In this document: positions 25,261 to 32,562 of the stretch, in pieces
Numbering within the stretch: the stretch's first letter is position 1
Layout: each line of letters opens with the position of its first letter
Assembly: GCA_018647505.1 (NCBI GenBank)
Contig: JABGSX010000028.1
Span: forward strand, 1-32,562
Direction: 5' to 3'
Length of the DNA stretch: 32,562 bases
Source of the DNA: a bacterium
Lineage (GTDB): Bacteria; Babelota; Babeliae; Babelales; JABGSX01
Notes under the pieces: model-generated
The model's input: only the letters and a program-made list of their open reading frames with translations
Database searches by the model: none
What the model was told of the DNA's origin: nothing
Translations under genes and position numbers: made by a program

Positions 25261-25394
25261 TTTTCTTTACTTTCAATTTTGTCTTTTGTAAGAATATTAA
25301 GATAAGTTGAACATAAAAAAGGAAGGAGGGGCCAGTCATTAAAAACACTTTTCGGACTTGTATTTTTTGTTAATTTTCTTGTAAGGAGAAGTTT
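25261..25394 (+). promoter_or_regulatory. Duplicated leader, copy 1
   Basis: The 134 bp before the ATG at 25395 nearly match 26199-26331. Shared elements are ttttctttac, ttttgtaagaat, a -10-like TAAGAT, the purine block ataaaaaaggaaggaggg, gtcattaaaaaca, and the final TAAGGAGAAGTTT Shine-Dalgarno. The strong GGAGGG about 65 nt upstream of the ATG has no conserved ORF behind it. A shared promoter and structured or regulated leader is likely. Confidence 0.65.
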
Positions 25395-26126
25395 ATGAAT
25401 AAAAAGCTTATAGCCTTAGCTGGTTTGATTTTTGTAGCTGCTGCATTAGATGCTACACGCTATACAGATCCTGGAGGATTCAATGGGTATAGTACAACAG
25501 TGGGTGGAATTTATAGCTCTAATCAGCCTAAGTGGGTAAATTCAGCAGATCTAGGAACAATTAATAGTGAAATTGCACAAGTTGTTACCGATTCAGAAAT
25601 GAAAGTGTTCAAAAAGGAAGCAAAAAGATTTGTTAAATCTTTGGATAAAGAGTTTAACAAGAAAAAGAAGAAGAGTTTTCCAAAGCTATATGCGCGTATT
25701 AAAAAACTAGAAGCATTTGCCAATGACCTTAAGAAAAAAGATTTAGTTATGTTCTGGCATCGTTCTGAGTTATTTCTTCATTATTTGTTTACAAAGTTGT
25801 GTTTAAAAGGTCTTAAACCCAATTCACAGTTTGTAAATTTTGTTAAGGAGAGTATGAAGAATTGGTATAAGGCCCACGAAAAATATATTAAGATGATTAG
25901 CACACAAACCAATAATCCTAAACTAGAGGCCCAATTAAATACACTAGTCCATATACATAACAATGGAGCTAAAGCTACGGCTAGATATGGCGTTAGTATT
26001 AAACCTATTTTAGAGGTTTATAGTTCTGGTAAAATATTATATAAAGCTGTAAATAAGAAAAAAGGAAAGGTTTCTGTAGCAGGTTGGCCTTCTGATCCCG
26101 TCGAACCTGTCGGGCACCACCTTTGA
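25395..26126 (+). CDS. Secreted helical protein, paralog 1
   Basis: 243 aa. The signal peptide (MNKKLIALAGLIFVAAALDA) is followed by a Gly/Tyr/Thr-rich stretch and a helical domain (about 45-205): LGTINSEIAQVVTDSEMKVF, FVKSLDKEFNKKKKKSF, LFLHYLFTKLCLKG. It aligns along its length with 26332-27162 (shared MNKKLI-LAGLI, E-I-A-x-x-V-T, F-V-K-S-L, and an H-x-L-x-T/L segment). AAGGAG precedes the ATG. Its own terminator follows, so each paralog is a separate transcript. Function unknown. Confidence 0.82.
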   Translation: MNKKLIALAGLIFVAAALDATRYTDPGGFNGYSTTVGGIYSSNQPKWVNSADLGTINSEIAQVVTDSEMKVFKKEAKRFVKSLDKEFNKKKKKSFPKLYARIKKLEAFANDLKKKDLVMFWHRSELFLHYLFTKLCLKGLKPNSQFVNFVKESMKNWYKAHEKYIKMISTQTNNPKLEAQLNTLVHIHNNGAKATARYGVSIKPILEVYSSGKILYKAVNKKKGKVSVAGWPSDPVEPVGHHL

Positions 26127-26148
26127 TCTGCTAGATTGTATTAATATT

Positions 26149-26185
26149 AACAAACATCCCGGGAATTCTTGGGGTGTTTGTTTTT
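26149..26185 (+). terminator. Rho-independent terminator
   Basis: Stem AACAAACATCCC/GGGGTGTTTGTT (26149-26160 and 26171-26182, one T-G pair) with a T run. It ends the 25395 gene transcript before the second leader copy. Confidence 0.85.
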
Positions 26186-26198
26186 AATAATAGATATG

Positions 26199-26331
26199 TT
26201 TTCTTTACTTTTAATTTTGTTTTTTGTAAGAATAATAAAATAAGTTAAGCATAAAAAAGGAAGGAGGGACTAGTCATTAAAAACATTTTTCAGTTTTGTT
26301 TTTTTGTTAATTTTTTTGTAAGGAGAAGTTT
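26199..26331 (+). promoter_or_regulatory. Duplicated leader, copy 2
   Basis: This is the near-copy of 25261-25394, with the -10-like hexamer read as TAAAAT. The non-coding leader is far better conserved than most of the two coding regions it precedes, which points to selection on the leader or recent gene conversion. Confidence 0.65.
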
Positions 26332-27162
26332 ATGAATAAAAAGCTTATAGTTTTAGCTGGATTAATTCTTGTATCAGCTTCATTAAATTGTAAAAGACGT
26401 TTGAGTGGTTATCGTATTCCTTCTAGTGCTCGCGGAAACTTGGGAGAGGATCACGAAGCCGTTACAGGAACAACAACGGGTGGACTTACTGGATCAGCCC
26501 AGCATGCTATACCACAACAGACATCATGGTTGCATCAAACTGATACATCACATATTTACGCTGAAATTGCAACATATGTTACCCCTAAAGAAATGCGTGT
26601 AATTAAAACAGAAGAAACAAAATTTGTTAAGTCTTTGAAAAAAATGTACAAGAATAAACAGCTAAAGAACTTAAAGGGCTTATATTATAAGACTAGCCAG
26701 GCAGATAAGTTTAAATTGGGCGCGTCATATGTACCATCAGTTTTAGACCTAGTTATTTTAGCTAAAAACCTTAACAAACAAACCTTGGCTGAATTTGATC
26801 ATGCTTGCCAATTGCACCTTCATAAATTAATTACACTGTTGCATGACCTGGACATGAATCCATTTTATGTGACATTTGTTAAAAAACTTATTACAGCGTG
26901 GTATGCTGAAATAGTAAAAGTTGTTACAAACATTCTGGCCAAAACTAAAAATACTATACTCAATGGCCATTTAACCACATTCGCACTTGCGATCAACAAA
27001 GGAATTGCATCTGTATATAAGAATTACAATATTGTAATTCCTGCAATTGTTATTAAGAATACTGGTGTTACAGTTCAAGGCTTTAGCCTTAACTTTAACC
27101 ACGTTCCAAATGTAGATCACGACTTAACACTCGATGGCCATAAGATTGCTCCTTATTTATAA
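26332..27162 (+). CDS. Secreted helical protein, paralog 2
   Basis: 276 aa. The signal peptide (MNKKLIVLAGLILVSASLNC) ends at a Cys (L-N-C), so lipoprotein processing is conceivable, but the lipobox is poor. A low-complexity Gly/Thr stretch precedes the helical domain: IYAEIATYVTPKEMRVIKTE, FVKSLKKMYKN, LHLHKLITLLHDLDMNPF. A C-terminal beta-like tail (IKNTGVTVQGFSLNFNH) differs from paralog 1. A bidirectional terminator separates it from the convergent murB. Function unknown. Confidence 0.82.
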   Translation: MNKKLIVLAGLILVSASLNCKRRLSGYRIPSSARGNLGEDHEAVTGTTTGGLTGSAQHAIPQQTSWLHQTDTSHIYAEIATYVTPKEMRVIKTEETKFVKSLKKMYKNKQLKNLKGLYYKTSQADKFKLGASYVPSVLDLVILAKNLNKQTLAEFDHACQLHLHKLITLLHDLDMNPFYVTFVKKLITAWYAEIVKVVTNILAKTKNTILNGHLTTFALAINKGIASVYKNYNIVIPAIVIKNTGVTVQGFSLNFNHVPNVDHDLTLDGHKIAPYL

Positions 27163-27181
27163 TAAATAGCTGTAAAGTTAT

Positions 27182-27217
27182 AAAAAAAGCACCCCGGAAA
27201 TTTCCGGGGTGCTTTTT
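27182..27217. terminator. Bidirectional terminator between convergent genes
   Basis: A palindromic 12-bp stem (GCACCCCGGAAA/TTTCCGGGGTGC, 27189-27212) is flanked by A7 on the left and T7 on the right. It can stop transcription from both the 26332 gene and the murB at 27218. Confidence 0.92.
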
Positions 27218-28156
27218 TTATAATAATGGATATGTTTTAAACCCAACCAGAATACATTCTGTTTGAGGGACAATATCATACTCACGTTTTACAAGTTCTT
27301 GCATTGTGCGTGCAACGGCAATAATATCAGCTGATGTTGCATTTCCACTGTTTACAATCATATTTGCGTGTTGGTGAGAAACGGTTGCATTGCCAAGGGT
27401 TAAGTTGCCTTTAATTCCAATTTTGTCGAAATAATAGGCTACGGAGATCATTTTTTTTCCGTTAATTTCTAAAGTTACTTCGTCTTCTGAAAAATTTCTA
27501 AAAAAACAACCGCATGTATGCGAAGTTGGGTATCGGCAGGTTCGTTGCCGAATAATTTCATCGCGCTTGCCTTTTGCATAAGCGCATTCTTTTTCAGAAA
27601 TGATTTTAAGTTCAAATGTTGCATCTACAAGAATGTATTTTTTTTCGTGCAATGTTGATTTGTCATAACCAAAATTAAACCATTCTTTGTCTACAGATTT
27701 TGTTTTGCCAGAAGTAACTTCCATTACAGTTGCACTTGATAAAAAGTTGCCTATAAAGCTTTTAAAGTAATGCATGTTAATATAAACGGCGCCACCAATT
27801 GAGCCTGGTATACATGCAAATTCTTCAAGCCCAATAATGTTGTTTTCAAGACAATAACCTATAACCTCATCAACTTTTGTGCCGGCGCTTGCAGTTACAA
27901 GTGCGCAGTCATTTTGTTCAATTTTATGTGAGATTGTTTTAATTTGAGGATGTATAACCAATCCATCAAAGCCTTGGTCTGAAACTAATATATTTGCGCC
28001 TTGGCCAAGAACAAAAATTTCAAGTTTGTTTTGATTTGCAAATTCTATTGCTTCTTTAAAATTTTGTGCTGTTTTTGGTTGGCAATAAAATTTTGCACAA
28101 CCACCTGTGCGAAACCAATTTTTATCTGATAAAGGAACGTTCTTTTGAATATTCAT
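27218..28156 (-). CDS. murB: UDP-N-acetylenolpyruvoylglucosamine reductase MurB (diverged)
   Basis: 312 aa with no signal peptide, so a cytosolic enzyme as expected. FAD-binding motifs are NWFRTGGCAKFYCQP and LGQGANILVSDQGFDG. The IPGSIGGAVY loop and E300 (PQTECILVG) are present. Ser in the C-G-S-x-F-K-N motif is Cys (C217 in CGCFFRNF), which could still donate a proton. Arg of F-G-Y-R-x-S is Asp (D165). The usual N-A-G-A-Y-G after GGA is also changed. It is probably the working MurB, given mraY in the window, but its active site is unusual. A Shine-Dalgarno is weak (AAAGATTAA). Confidence 0.88.
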   Translation of the reverse strand: MNIQKNVPLSDKNWFRTGGCAKFYCQPKTAQNFKEAIEFANQNKLEIFVLGQGANILVSDQGFDGLVIHPQIKTISHKIEQNDCALVTASAGTKVDEVIGYCLENNIIGLEEFACIPGSIGGAVYINMHYFKSFIGNFLSSATVMEVTSGKTKSVDKEWFNFGYDKSTLHEKKYILVDATFELKIISEKECAYAKGKRDEIIRQRTCRYPTSHTCGCFFRNFSEDEVTLEINGKKMISVAYYFDKIGIKGNLTLGNATVSHQHANMIVNSGNATSADIIAVARTMQELVKREYDIVPQTECILVGFKTYPLL

Positions 28157-28273
28157 ATTTAATCTTTTTATGTATGTTTTTTTCTTAAAAAAACCTTATA
28201 ATAAAGGTATCATTTGTAATTTGCTTGTCGAGTTTTTATTTAAATTAATTTTGAGGTTTAATTTGAGGTTTAA

Positions 28274-28573
28274 ATGGTTAAGTTTTATTTAATTTTTTTA
28301 TTGGCTTGTTGTTCATTTTTTAATATTTCTTGTTGTGATTCGGAGCATTACCGTGGTGTATTTACTAAAGTTACTGTAAAACACGATTTTATTGCTGGTG
28401 GAAAACTATATACGCCAAGGTCAATAATTTCACGAGAAGAAGTTTTTAAATTGTGTGGTAAATGGCGTTTTTATTTTGATGATATAGCCGTAAAAAAAGA
28501 TTGTACTGTGCAAATGGATGTTTATTTGGATGGTCGTCTAGATTCTGTTTGGTGTTGGAATGAACCAAAATAA
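28274..28573 (+). CDS. Small secreted protein with probable shared module
   Basis: 99 aa. The ATG follows the second of two TTGAGGTTTAA copies (28251-28261, 28263-28273), each containing GAGG. The signal peptide (MVKFYLIFLLACCSFF) includes an L-L-A-C at an early position. The mature part reads KVTVKHDFIAGGKLYTPRSI, the short helix SREEVFKLCGKWRF, and CTVQMDVYLDGRLDSVWCWN. The layout matches the neighbours, with W-C-W-N in place of Y-W-F-D/E. It starts a five-gene run on the plus strand. Function unknown. Confidence 0.78.
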   Translation: MVKFYLIFLLACCSFFNISCCDSEHYRGVFTKVTVKHDFIAGGKLYTPRSIISREEVFKLCGKWRFYFDDIAVKKDCTVQMDVYLDGRLDSVWCWNEPK

Positions 28574-28598
28574 CTAGCTTTGTTTTTGGGTAATAATT

Positions 28599-28928
28599 AT
28601 GAAGATTTTTAAATGCTTAGGTATTTCTTTTTTTATATGCTTTTCTTGTTTATATGTTCACGGTGCTGCTGTGGAAGACATAGACAGTGAAATGGAAATT
28701 GTTATTTGCCAAAAAATGGACACGATTTCTGAAGTTGTAAATGATCATGTATCATGGGAGCGTGCACAGGAAATTGCGGCTGCTCGTGGGTTATTTTTAA
28801 AAGAGTTTGATTCTAAGCCACGGAAAGAGTTTGTAGATAAAGCGTTTATGCTTGGAGTGGGGCATTCTTGGGGCGCGAGAACGTTTATTCTATGGTTTGA
28901 GAATCATGAAGTATATAGGTGTTTATAG
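28599..28928 (+). CDS. Small secreted protein with shared module
   Basis: 109 aa. The signal peptide (MKIFKCLGISFFICFSCLYV, cleavage near HGA) is followed by an acidic stretch, then the helix WERAQEIAAARGLFLKEF, and RTFILWFENHEVYRCL at the C-terminus. I-L-W-F-E-N is the family Y-W-F-D/E-N strand. The Shine-Dalgarno is weak. It lies 25 bp after the previous gene, so is probably in one operon. Function unknown. Confidence 0.78.
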   Translation: MKIFKCLGISFFICFSCLYVHGAAVEDIDSEMEIVICQKMDTISEVVNDHVSWERAQEIAAARGLFLKEFDSKPRKEFVDKAFMLGVGHSWGARTFILWFENHEVYRCL

Positions 28929-28961
28929 GTATAATATAATTGTTGAAATGGATGAAAAAAA

Positions 28962-29306
28962 ATGAATAAGAAAATTTTAATATTTTTTGCTTTTTTAGTT
29001 TTTGCTACAAAAATGTTTTCTGCTGCTATGGTTCTGACACCAGTAAAAGTTAATAAATATATCCTTAATGATGGCGTAGTTCTCTATGAGGATGGTGAAA
29101 TGATAACAAGGGCTGCCGCTGATGCATTGTGCTCAGAAAGAGGGTACGCTTATAATATTGTTAAAGCTGGTATTTCTGCTCAGTCTAAGCAAAAGAGATC
29201 TGCGACATCTGTTATGGAAACTAGCGTTTTTGTTGGTGGTAGAGAAATGCTATGTTATTGGTTTGATTCCATAGACAATTACGTTGATGTGGTTCTTAAT
29301 GGTTAA
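28962..29306 (+). CDS. Small secreted protein with shared module
   Basis: 114 aa. The signal peptide (MNKKILIFFAFLVFATKMFSA) is followed by MVLTPVKVNKYILNDGVVLY, the helix TRAAADALCSERGYAYNIV, an insertion, and VFVGGREMLCYWFDSIDNYV. GGATGA upstream is a weak Shine-Dalgarno. It lies 33 bp after the previous gene. The module is complete and clear here. Function unknown. Confidence 0.8.
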   Translation: MNKKILIFFAFLVFATKMFSAAMVLTPVKVNKYILNDGVVLYEDGEMITRAAADALCSERGYAYNIVKAGISAQSKQKRSATSVMETSVFVGGREMLCYWFDSIDNYVDVVLNG

Positions 29307-29341
29307 GGTTAATTGTTAAATTTCAACTTTTGGTGGGCTTT

Positions 29342-29731
29342 ATGAGAAATAGAGTTTTAGCATTATTTGCTTTTTGTTGCTTCGCTTTATCATTTAAGGT
29401 TTTTTGTGCTGATGAAAAAGATGTTTTTGTGTTTGATACAATTCGTTTTTCAGGGGGTGCTTTTGAGCCAGGAGCCTGTATCTTGCGTGCACAGGCAGAT
29501 GAAGTCGCGGTCGCAAAAGGTTATGTAGAGCATATTGTTTTTCACGATACTGACACAATTGCAACAGCCGTTAAATATTTAGAAGGAGCATTAATGGTTC
29601 AGGTTTATTCTGCTGGTGGTTTGGAGAAGTATACATATTGGTTTGAAAACAGAAGGACTTTAGGCACGGCATTATTAAAAAGATTGTCAACATTGGGCTC
29701 AATAGCAGAAGGTGAAGAAGGCTCTGAGTAA
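29342..29731 (+). CDS. Small secreted protein with shared module
   Basis: 129 aa from the ATG at 29342, preceded by GGTGGG; a TTG 12 bp earlier is less likely. The signal peptide (MRNRVLALFAFCCFALSFK, cleavage near FCA) is followed by FVFDTIRFSGGAFEPGACIL, the helix RAQADEVAVAKGYVEHIVF, and ALMVQVYSAGGLEKYTYWFE followed by a helix. The sequence aligns best with 29785-30222 (GYV-x-H-I/M, A-x-MVQV, YTYWF/FTYWF, then a hydrophobic helix). Acidic tail. Function unknown. Confidence 0.8.
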   Translation: MRNRVLALFAFCCFALSFKVFCADEKDVFVFDTIRFSGGAFEPGACILRAQADEVAVAKGYVEHIVFHDTDTIATAVKYLEGALMVQVYSAGGLEKYTYWFENRRTLGTALLKRLSTLGSIAEGEEGSE

Positions 29732-29784
29732 AAGTGTTTTAACAAATTACAAAATTAATAGTTTTTTATATGCAGGATAAATAT

Positions 29785-30222
29785 ATGAGAAAAAATATTA
29801 TGGCATCGCTTCTTTTTTGTTGTTGTATTTTTTCTTTGAAGCTTATTTGTTCGGATGGTTCTTCTTGTCTGTATCATATAGTTCGTACAAGTGATTATTT
29901 TTCTGAAGATGTTTTACATGTTTTATTGTGCGACGGTGATACTTCAAATGGCATGCTTCCAACATATATGACTCCAGCAAGAGCCAATGAGATAGCAGAT
30001 AGAAGAGGGTATGTAAAACATATGACTTCTGGCCCAAATGCAATTTCATGTCTTTTAAATGCTAAAACTAGGTGTTTAATGCTAAGTGGGTATGCAATGG
30101 TGCAAGTTAAAGAACTTGACCAGAGTGAGGAATTTACTTATTGGTTTGATGATATACGCTCTTTAGACAGTGCGTTAGAAAGAGTCAGATTGGTAGGAGA
30201 GGTTGGAGAAGCTTACGAGTAA
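29785..30222 (+). CDS. Small secreted protein with shared module
   Basis: 145 aa from ATG 29785, which has CAGGA at good distance; the ATG at 29770 lacks one. The signal peptide (MRKNIMASLLFCCCIFSLKL) is followed by a strand region, the helix TPARANEIADRRGYVKHM, a Cys-containing insertion, and YAMVQVKELDQSEEFTYWFD. A helix and an acidic end follow. It is the last gene of the run and is followed by a strong terminator. Function unknown. Confidence 0.8.
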   Translation: MRKNIMASLLFCCCIFSLKLICSDGSSCLYHIVRTSDYFSEDVLHVLLCDGDTSNGMLPTYMTPARANEIADRRGYVKHMTSGPNAISCLLNAKTRCLMLSGYAMVQVKELDQSEEFTYWFDDIRSLDSALERVRLVGEVGEAYE

Positions 30223-30260
30223 AAACAGGGTGAGAGTCGCAATTTTGATGTTTTAAGTTT

Positions 30261-30300
30261 GCAAAGGAGCAAGTAGTTTGCTCCTTTGCTATTTTTTTTT
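30261..30300 (+). terminator. Rho-independent terminator ending the secreted-protein run
   Basis: A perfect 12-bp stem GCAAAGGAGCAA/TTGCTCCTTTGC with a 5-nt loop, then a run of nine T. It separates the small secreted genes from pheT. Confidence 0.95.
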
Positions 30301-30360
30301 TATCCTTATCAAAAATGTTTTTTGTAAAAATAAGACAATTTTCCGAAAGGCCAGAGGGAT

Positions 30361-32562
30361 ATGAAATTATCGATTGCGTGGATTTTTGATCATATTGGAG
30401 TTGACTGGAAAAAGTACGAAATTCGCGAACTTGTCGAAAAATTTAATACAACTTCTGCAGAGGTTGAGGGTTTTGAACGAGTTGTTCTGGATCTTGATCA
30501 ATTTAGCCTGGCAAAAGTTTCTGACATTACCAATAAAAGTATTACAGTCGATTGTGTAGAGTGGGGCAAAGAAATTGAGCTTCCATTTCGCGATGACGCA
30601 ATTGAAAATGTGTCATATTTGATAAAAAAAGATGGAGCTAAATATTGTTGGGCAAAAATGACAGATTTTCATTCAATAAAAGAGCATTTAATGCCAGCTG
30701 TATTTTGTGATGAGCATATGCAAAATGGGGAATGGAAAAAGAACTTTGAGGCCGACGATTATATTTTGGATATAGACAACAAGTCTCTTACTCATCGGCC
30801 TGACTTATGGGGGCATCGTGGTATTGCTCGCGAAGTTGCTGCAATTTTGGATGTTCCATTTTTAGATGAAAAAAAGTTTTTATCAAATAAACCAATAGAA
30901 AAATATGATTCTGAATATAAGAATAAAGACAAAAATGAGTTTTCAATCGTAATTGGCGACACAAAAGTTTGCAGACGTTTTGCGGGTTTGTGTGGAGACA
31001 TTGATGGTTTTTATCCATCACAGTTATGGATGGCTGCAAGGCTTGCAAAGGTTGATACTCGCCCAATTTCTATGTTAGTTGATGCTACAAATTATGTCAT
31101 GCTTGATATAAGTCAGCCAATGCATGCGTTTGATGCAGATACAATTTCTTCTCTTTCCATTTTGGTTCGTTTGGCAAAGAAGGGTGAAAAACTTACATTA
31201 ATTGATGATCAAGAACTTAAATTAACCACAGATGATATTGTGGTTACCGATGGTACAAAGCCAATTGCTCTTGCCGGAGTTATGGGTGGTAAGAACACAG
31301 AAATTACTACAAAAACAACCAAATTGTTTTTAGAGTCTGCAAATTTTGATCCTGGCCTTGTTCGTAAAACATCTTCCAGATTTGATGTAAGAACGGAAGC
31401 CTCTGCTCGCTTTGAAAAAAGCCTTGATCCAATGCAGAATACAACCGGTATATTACGTTTCTTGAAGTTATTTGAAGATGCTAACGTAAACCTTAAAACG
31501 TCAAAACATATAATTTCTGTTGGTCCAATTTCCGCAGAGTCAATTTTGGAAATAGAACACAATTTTTTGGAAAAAAGAATTGGTGTATCACTTAAAAAAG
31601 AGCAAATTGTCTCAACATTAAGCAAGCTTGGTTTTAAGGTTGATATAGAAGTTACTGAAAAAAAAGTTGTGTACAAGGTTGTTGTTCCAACTTTTAGGGG
31701 TACAAAAGACATTACAATTCCAGAAGACATTGTTGAGGAAGTTCTTCGTTTTTATGGATTTGATTCTGTCCCTCTCGAGTTACCTAGACGTGCGGTTGTG
31801 CCACAGAATAACGAAAAAATATATCGCTTAAGAAAAATTAAGAATTTGTTGGCTGAGCACCTTAAAATGTACGAAGCTAGCAATTATCCATTTTATAATC
31901 AGGCATTTTTGGAAAAGATTAATTGGAAGCCACAGGGGCCTGTTTCTGTAAAAAACCCTGTCTCTGAAAACTGGAAGCACTTAGTTTCAACATTGATTCC
32001 TGGGTTATTGGCAAGTGTTGAGCACAATGCTGCTCAGAGACCGGTTTTAAGATTTTTTGAGTGGGCACGAGTTTGGTTTTATGATCAAAGTAAAAAAGAC
32101 AAAGTCATAGAACAAAAAATTTTATCTGGAATTTTGTTTGATGCAAACAAGTCGATAGATTTTTATGAGGCAAAAGCTTTACTATGCTCAGTTTTTGAAC
32201 TTGTAGGAATGGATGTTTCTTGGGTGCAGCAGGAAACGGTTTATTATCCATGGTTTAAAAAATATCAAACAGCACAATTGTTGGTTGATGGGCAGGTTCT
32301 TGGAGTTGCCGGCAAGGTTGACCCTCTATTTTTTGGTGACATTGTTGATGGCGATGCATTTATTTTTGAACTGAACGGGGACATGTTGTTGGACTATAAG
32401 GTTTCTGGAGGTCGTTACAAAAAAACAGCCAAATATCCGTCTGTGTGGCTTGATATAAGTGTTTTTGTTCCGCTGGCTGTGATGGTTGACGATGTACAGA
32501 AATTAATTTTTGGTGCCGACGATCGTGTCAAAAAAGTTGAGCTTAAAGATTTCTTTGAAAAA
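30361..32562 (+). CDS. pheT: Phenylalanyl-tRNA synthetase beta subunit PheT (partial, right edge)
   Basis: 734 codons are visible from ATG 30361 (AGAGGG upstream), with no stop before the edge. It charges tRNA-Phe with PheS. Seen: the N-terminal MKLSIAWIFDHIGV; a diverged second domain (about 40-130) lacking the usual P-H-P-N-A-D tRNA-binding motif; SLTHRPDLWGHRGIARE (142-158); the B3/4 region with VDATNYVM...QPMHAFD (240-258); AGVMGG (305-310); RFEKSLDP (350-357); PEDIVEEVLRFYGFDSVP near 455-472. The start of the C-terminal FDX-ACB domain is KYPSVWLDISVFVP. Only about 50-70 residues seem missing. pheS is not immediately upstream, which is unusual. Confidence 0.95.
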   Translation, partial: MKLSIAWIFDHIGVDWKKYEIRELVEKFNTTSAEVEGFERVVLDLDQFSLAKVSDITNKSITVDCVEWGKEIELPFRDDAIENVSYLIKKDGAKYCWAKMTDFHSIKEHLMPAVFCDEHMQNGEWKKNFEADDYILDIDNKSLTHRPDLWGHRGIAREVAAILDVPFLDEKKFLSNKPIEKYDSEYKNKDKNEFSIVIGDTKVCRRFAGLCGDIDGFYPSQLWMAARLAKVDTRPISMLVDATNYVMLDISQPMHAFDADTISSLSILVRLAKKGEKLTLIDDQELKLTTDDIVVTDGTKPIALAGVMGGKNTEITTKTTKLFLESANFDPGLVRKTSSRFDVRTEASARFEKSLDPMQNTTGILRFLKLFEDANVNLKTSKHIISVGPISAESILEIEHNFLEKRIGVSLKKEQIVSTLSKLGFKVDIEVTEKKVVYKVVVPTFRGTKDITIPEDIVEEVLRFYGFDSVPLELPRRAVVPQNNEKIYRLRKIKNLLAEHLKMYEASNYPFYNQAFLEKINWKPQGPVSVKNPVSENWKHLVSTLIPGLLASVEHNAAQRPVLRFFEWARVWFYDQSKKDKVIEQKILSGILFDANKSIDFYEAKALLCSVFELVGMDVSWVQQETVYYPWFKKYQTAQLLVDGQVLGVAGKVDPLFFGDIVDGDAFIFELNGDMLLDYKVSGGRYKKTAKYPSVWLDISVFVPLAVMVDDVQKLIFGADDRVKKVELKDFFEK

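Noticed and set aside
1-32562. Insertion sequences or prophage
   Set aside because: No transposase, integrase or phage structural gene was recognised on either strand.

Overview
The window is AT-rich bacterial chromosome. It combines essential housekeeping genes (rpoD, dnaG, lgt, mnmG, mraY, tgt, pheT) with many small genes whose products begin with Sec-type signal peptides and match no family I recognise. Taken with queuine salvage, an amino-acid permease and little biosynthesis in view, this suggests a reduced, host-associated bacterium. The style resembles Candidatus Dependentiae (TM6; Babela-like). That placement is inference from gene content, not a database result.

Layout, left to right. 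Positions 1-1578 (minus) carry the 526-codon visible part of a glutamate-rich secreted protein that runs off the left edge. About 1 kb of mostly non-coding DNA follows, with dispersed hairpin repeats and two possible very small genes. Positions 2620-8838 are all minus strand: a small secreted protein behind a CNNM/CBS/CorC-type membrane protein, then lgt-dnaG-rpoD joined by 4-bp overlaps. mnmG (8921-10744, minus) is full length but interrupted by one in-frame TGA. Two small secreted-protein genes with their own terminators follow. On the plus strand come mraY and two tandem paralogous two-helix membrane proteins. Next are an APC permease (minus), a mannose-6-phosphate-isomerase-like gene (plus), a membrane protein, and a tiny arginine-rich secreted protein. 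A queuosine block (minus) has a VUT/YhhQ transporter overlapping tgt, which overlaps a SpoU/TrmH methyltransferase.

Positions 19990-30222 are an accessory region made almost entirely of secreted-protein genes. At least eight small proteins, and the C-terminal part of one larger protein (21604-22512), seem to share one short alpha/beta module. It has a helix of the type A-x-x-I-A-x-x-x-G-Y, then a hydrophobic strand and a Y-W-F-D/E strand. Two larger helical secreted paralogs (25395, 26332) share a nearly identical 133-bp leader. They are flanked by two diverged murB copies. One of these has a signal peptide and has lost the usual catalytic Ser and Arg. A 238-bp tandem repeat lies at about 23653-24128. 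The window ends in pheT, which lacks only its extreme C-terminus.

How the genes fit together: mraY and the murB copies point to peptidoglycan precursor synthesis, and lgt to lipoprotein maturation. The transporter-tgt pair points to uptake of a pre-formed queuine-type base. The secreted families are the most likely place for undescribed biology, possibly interaction with a host.
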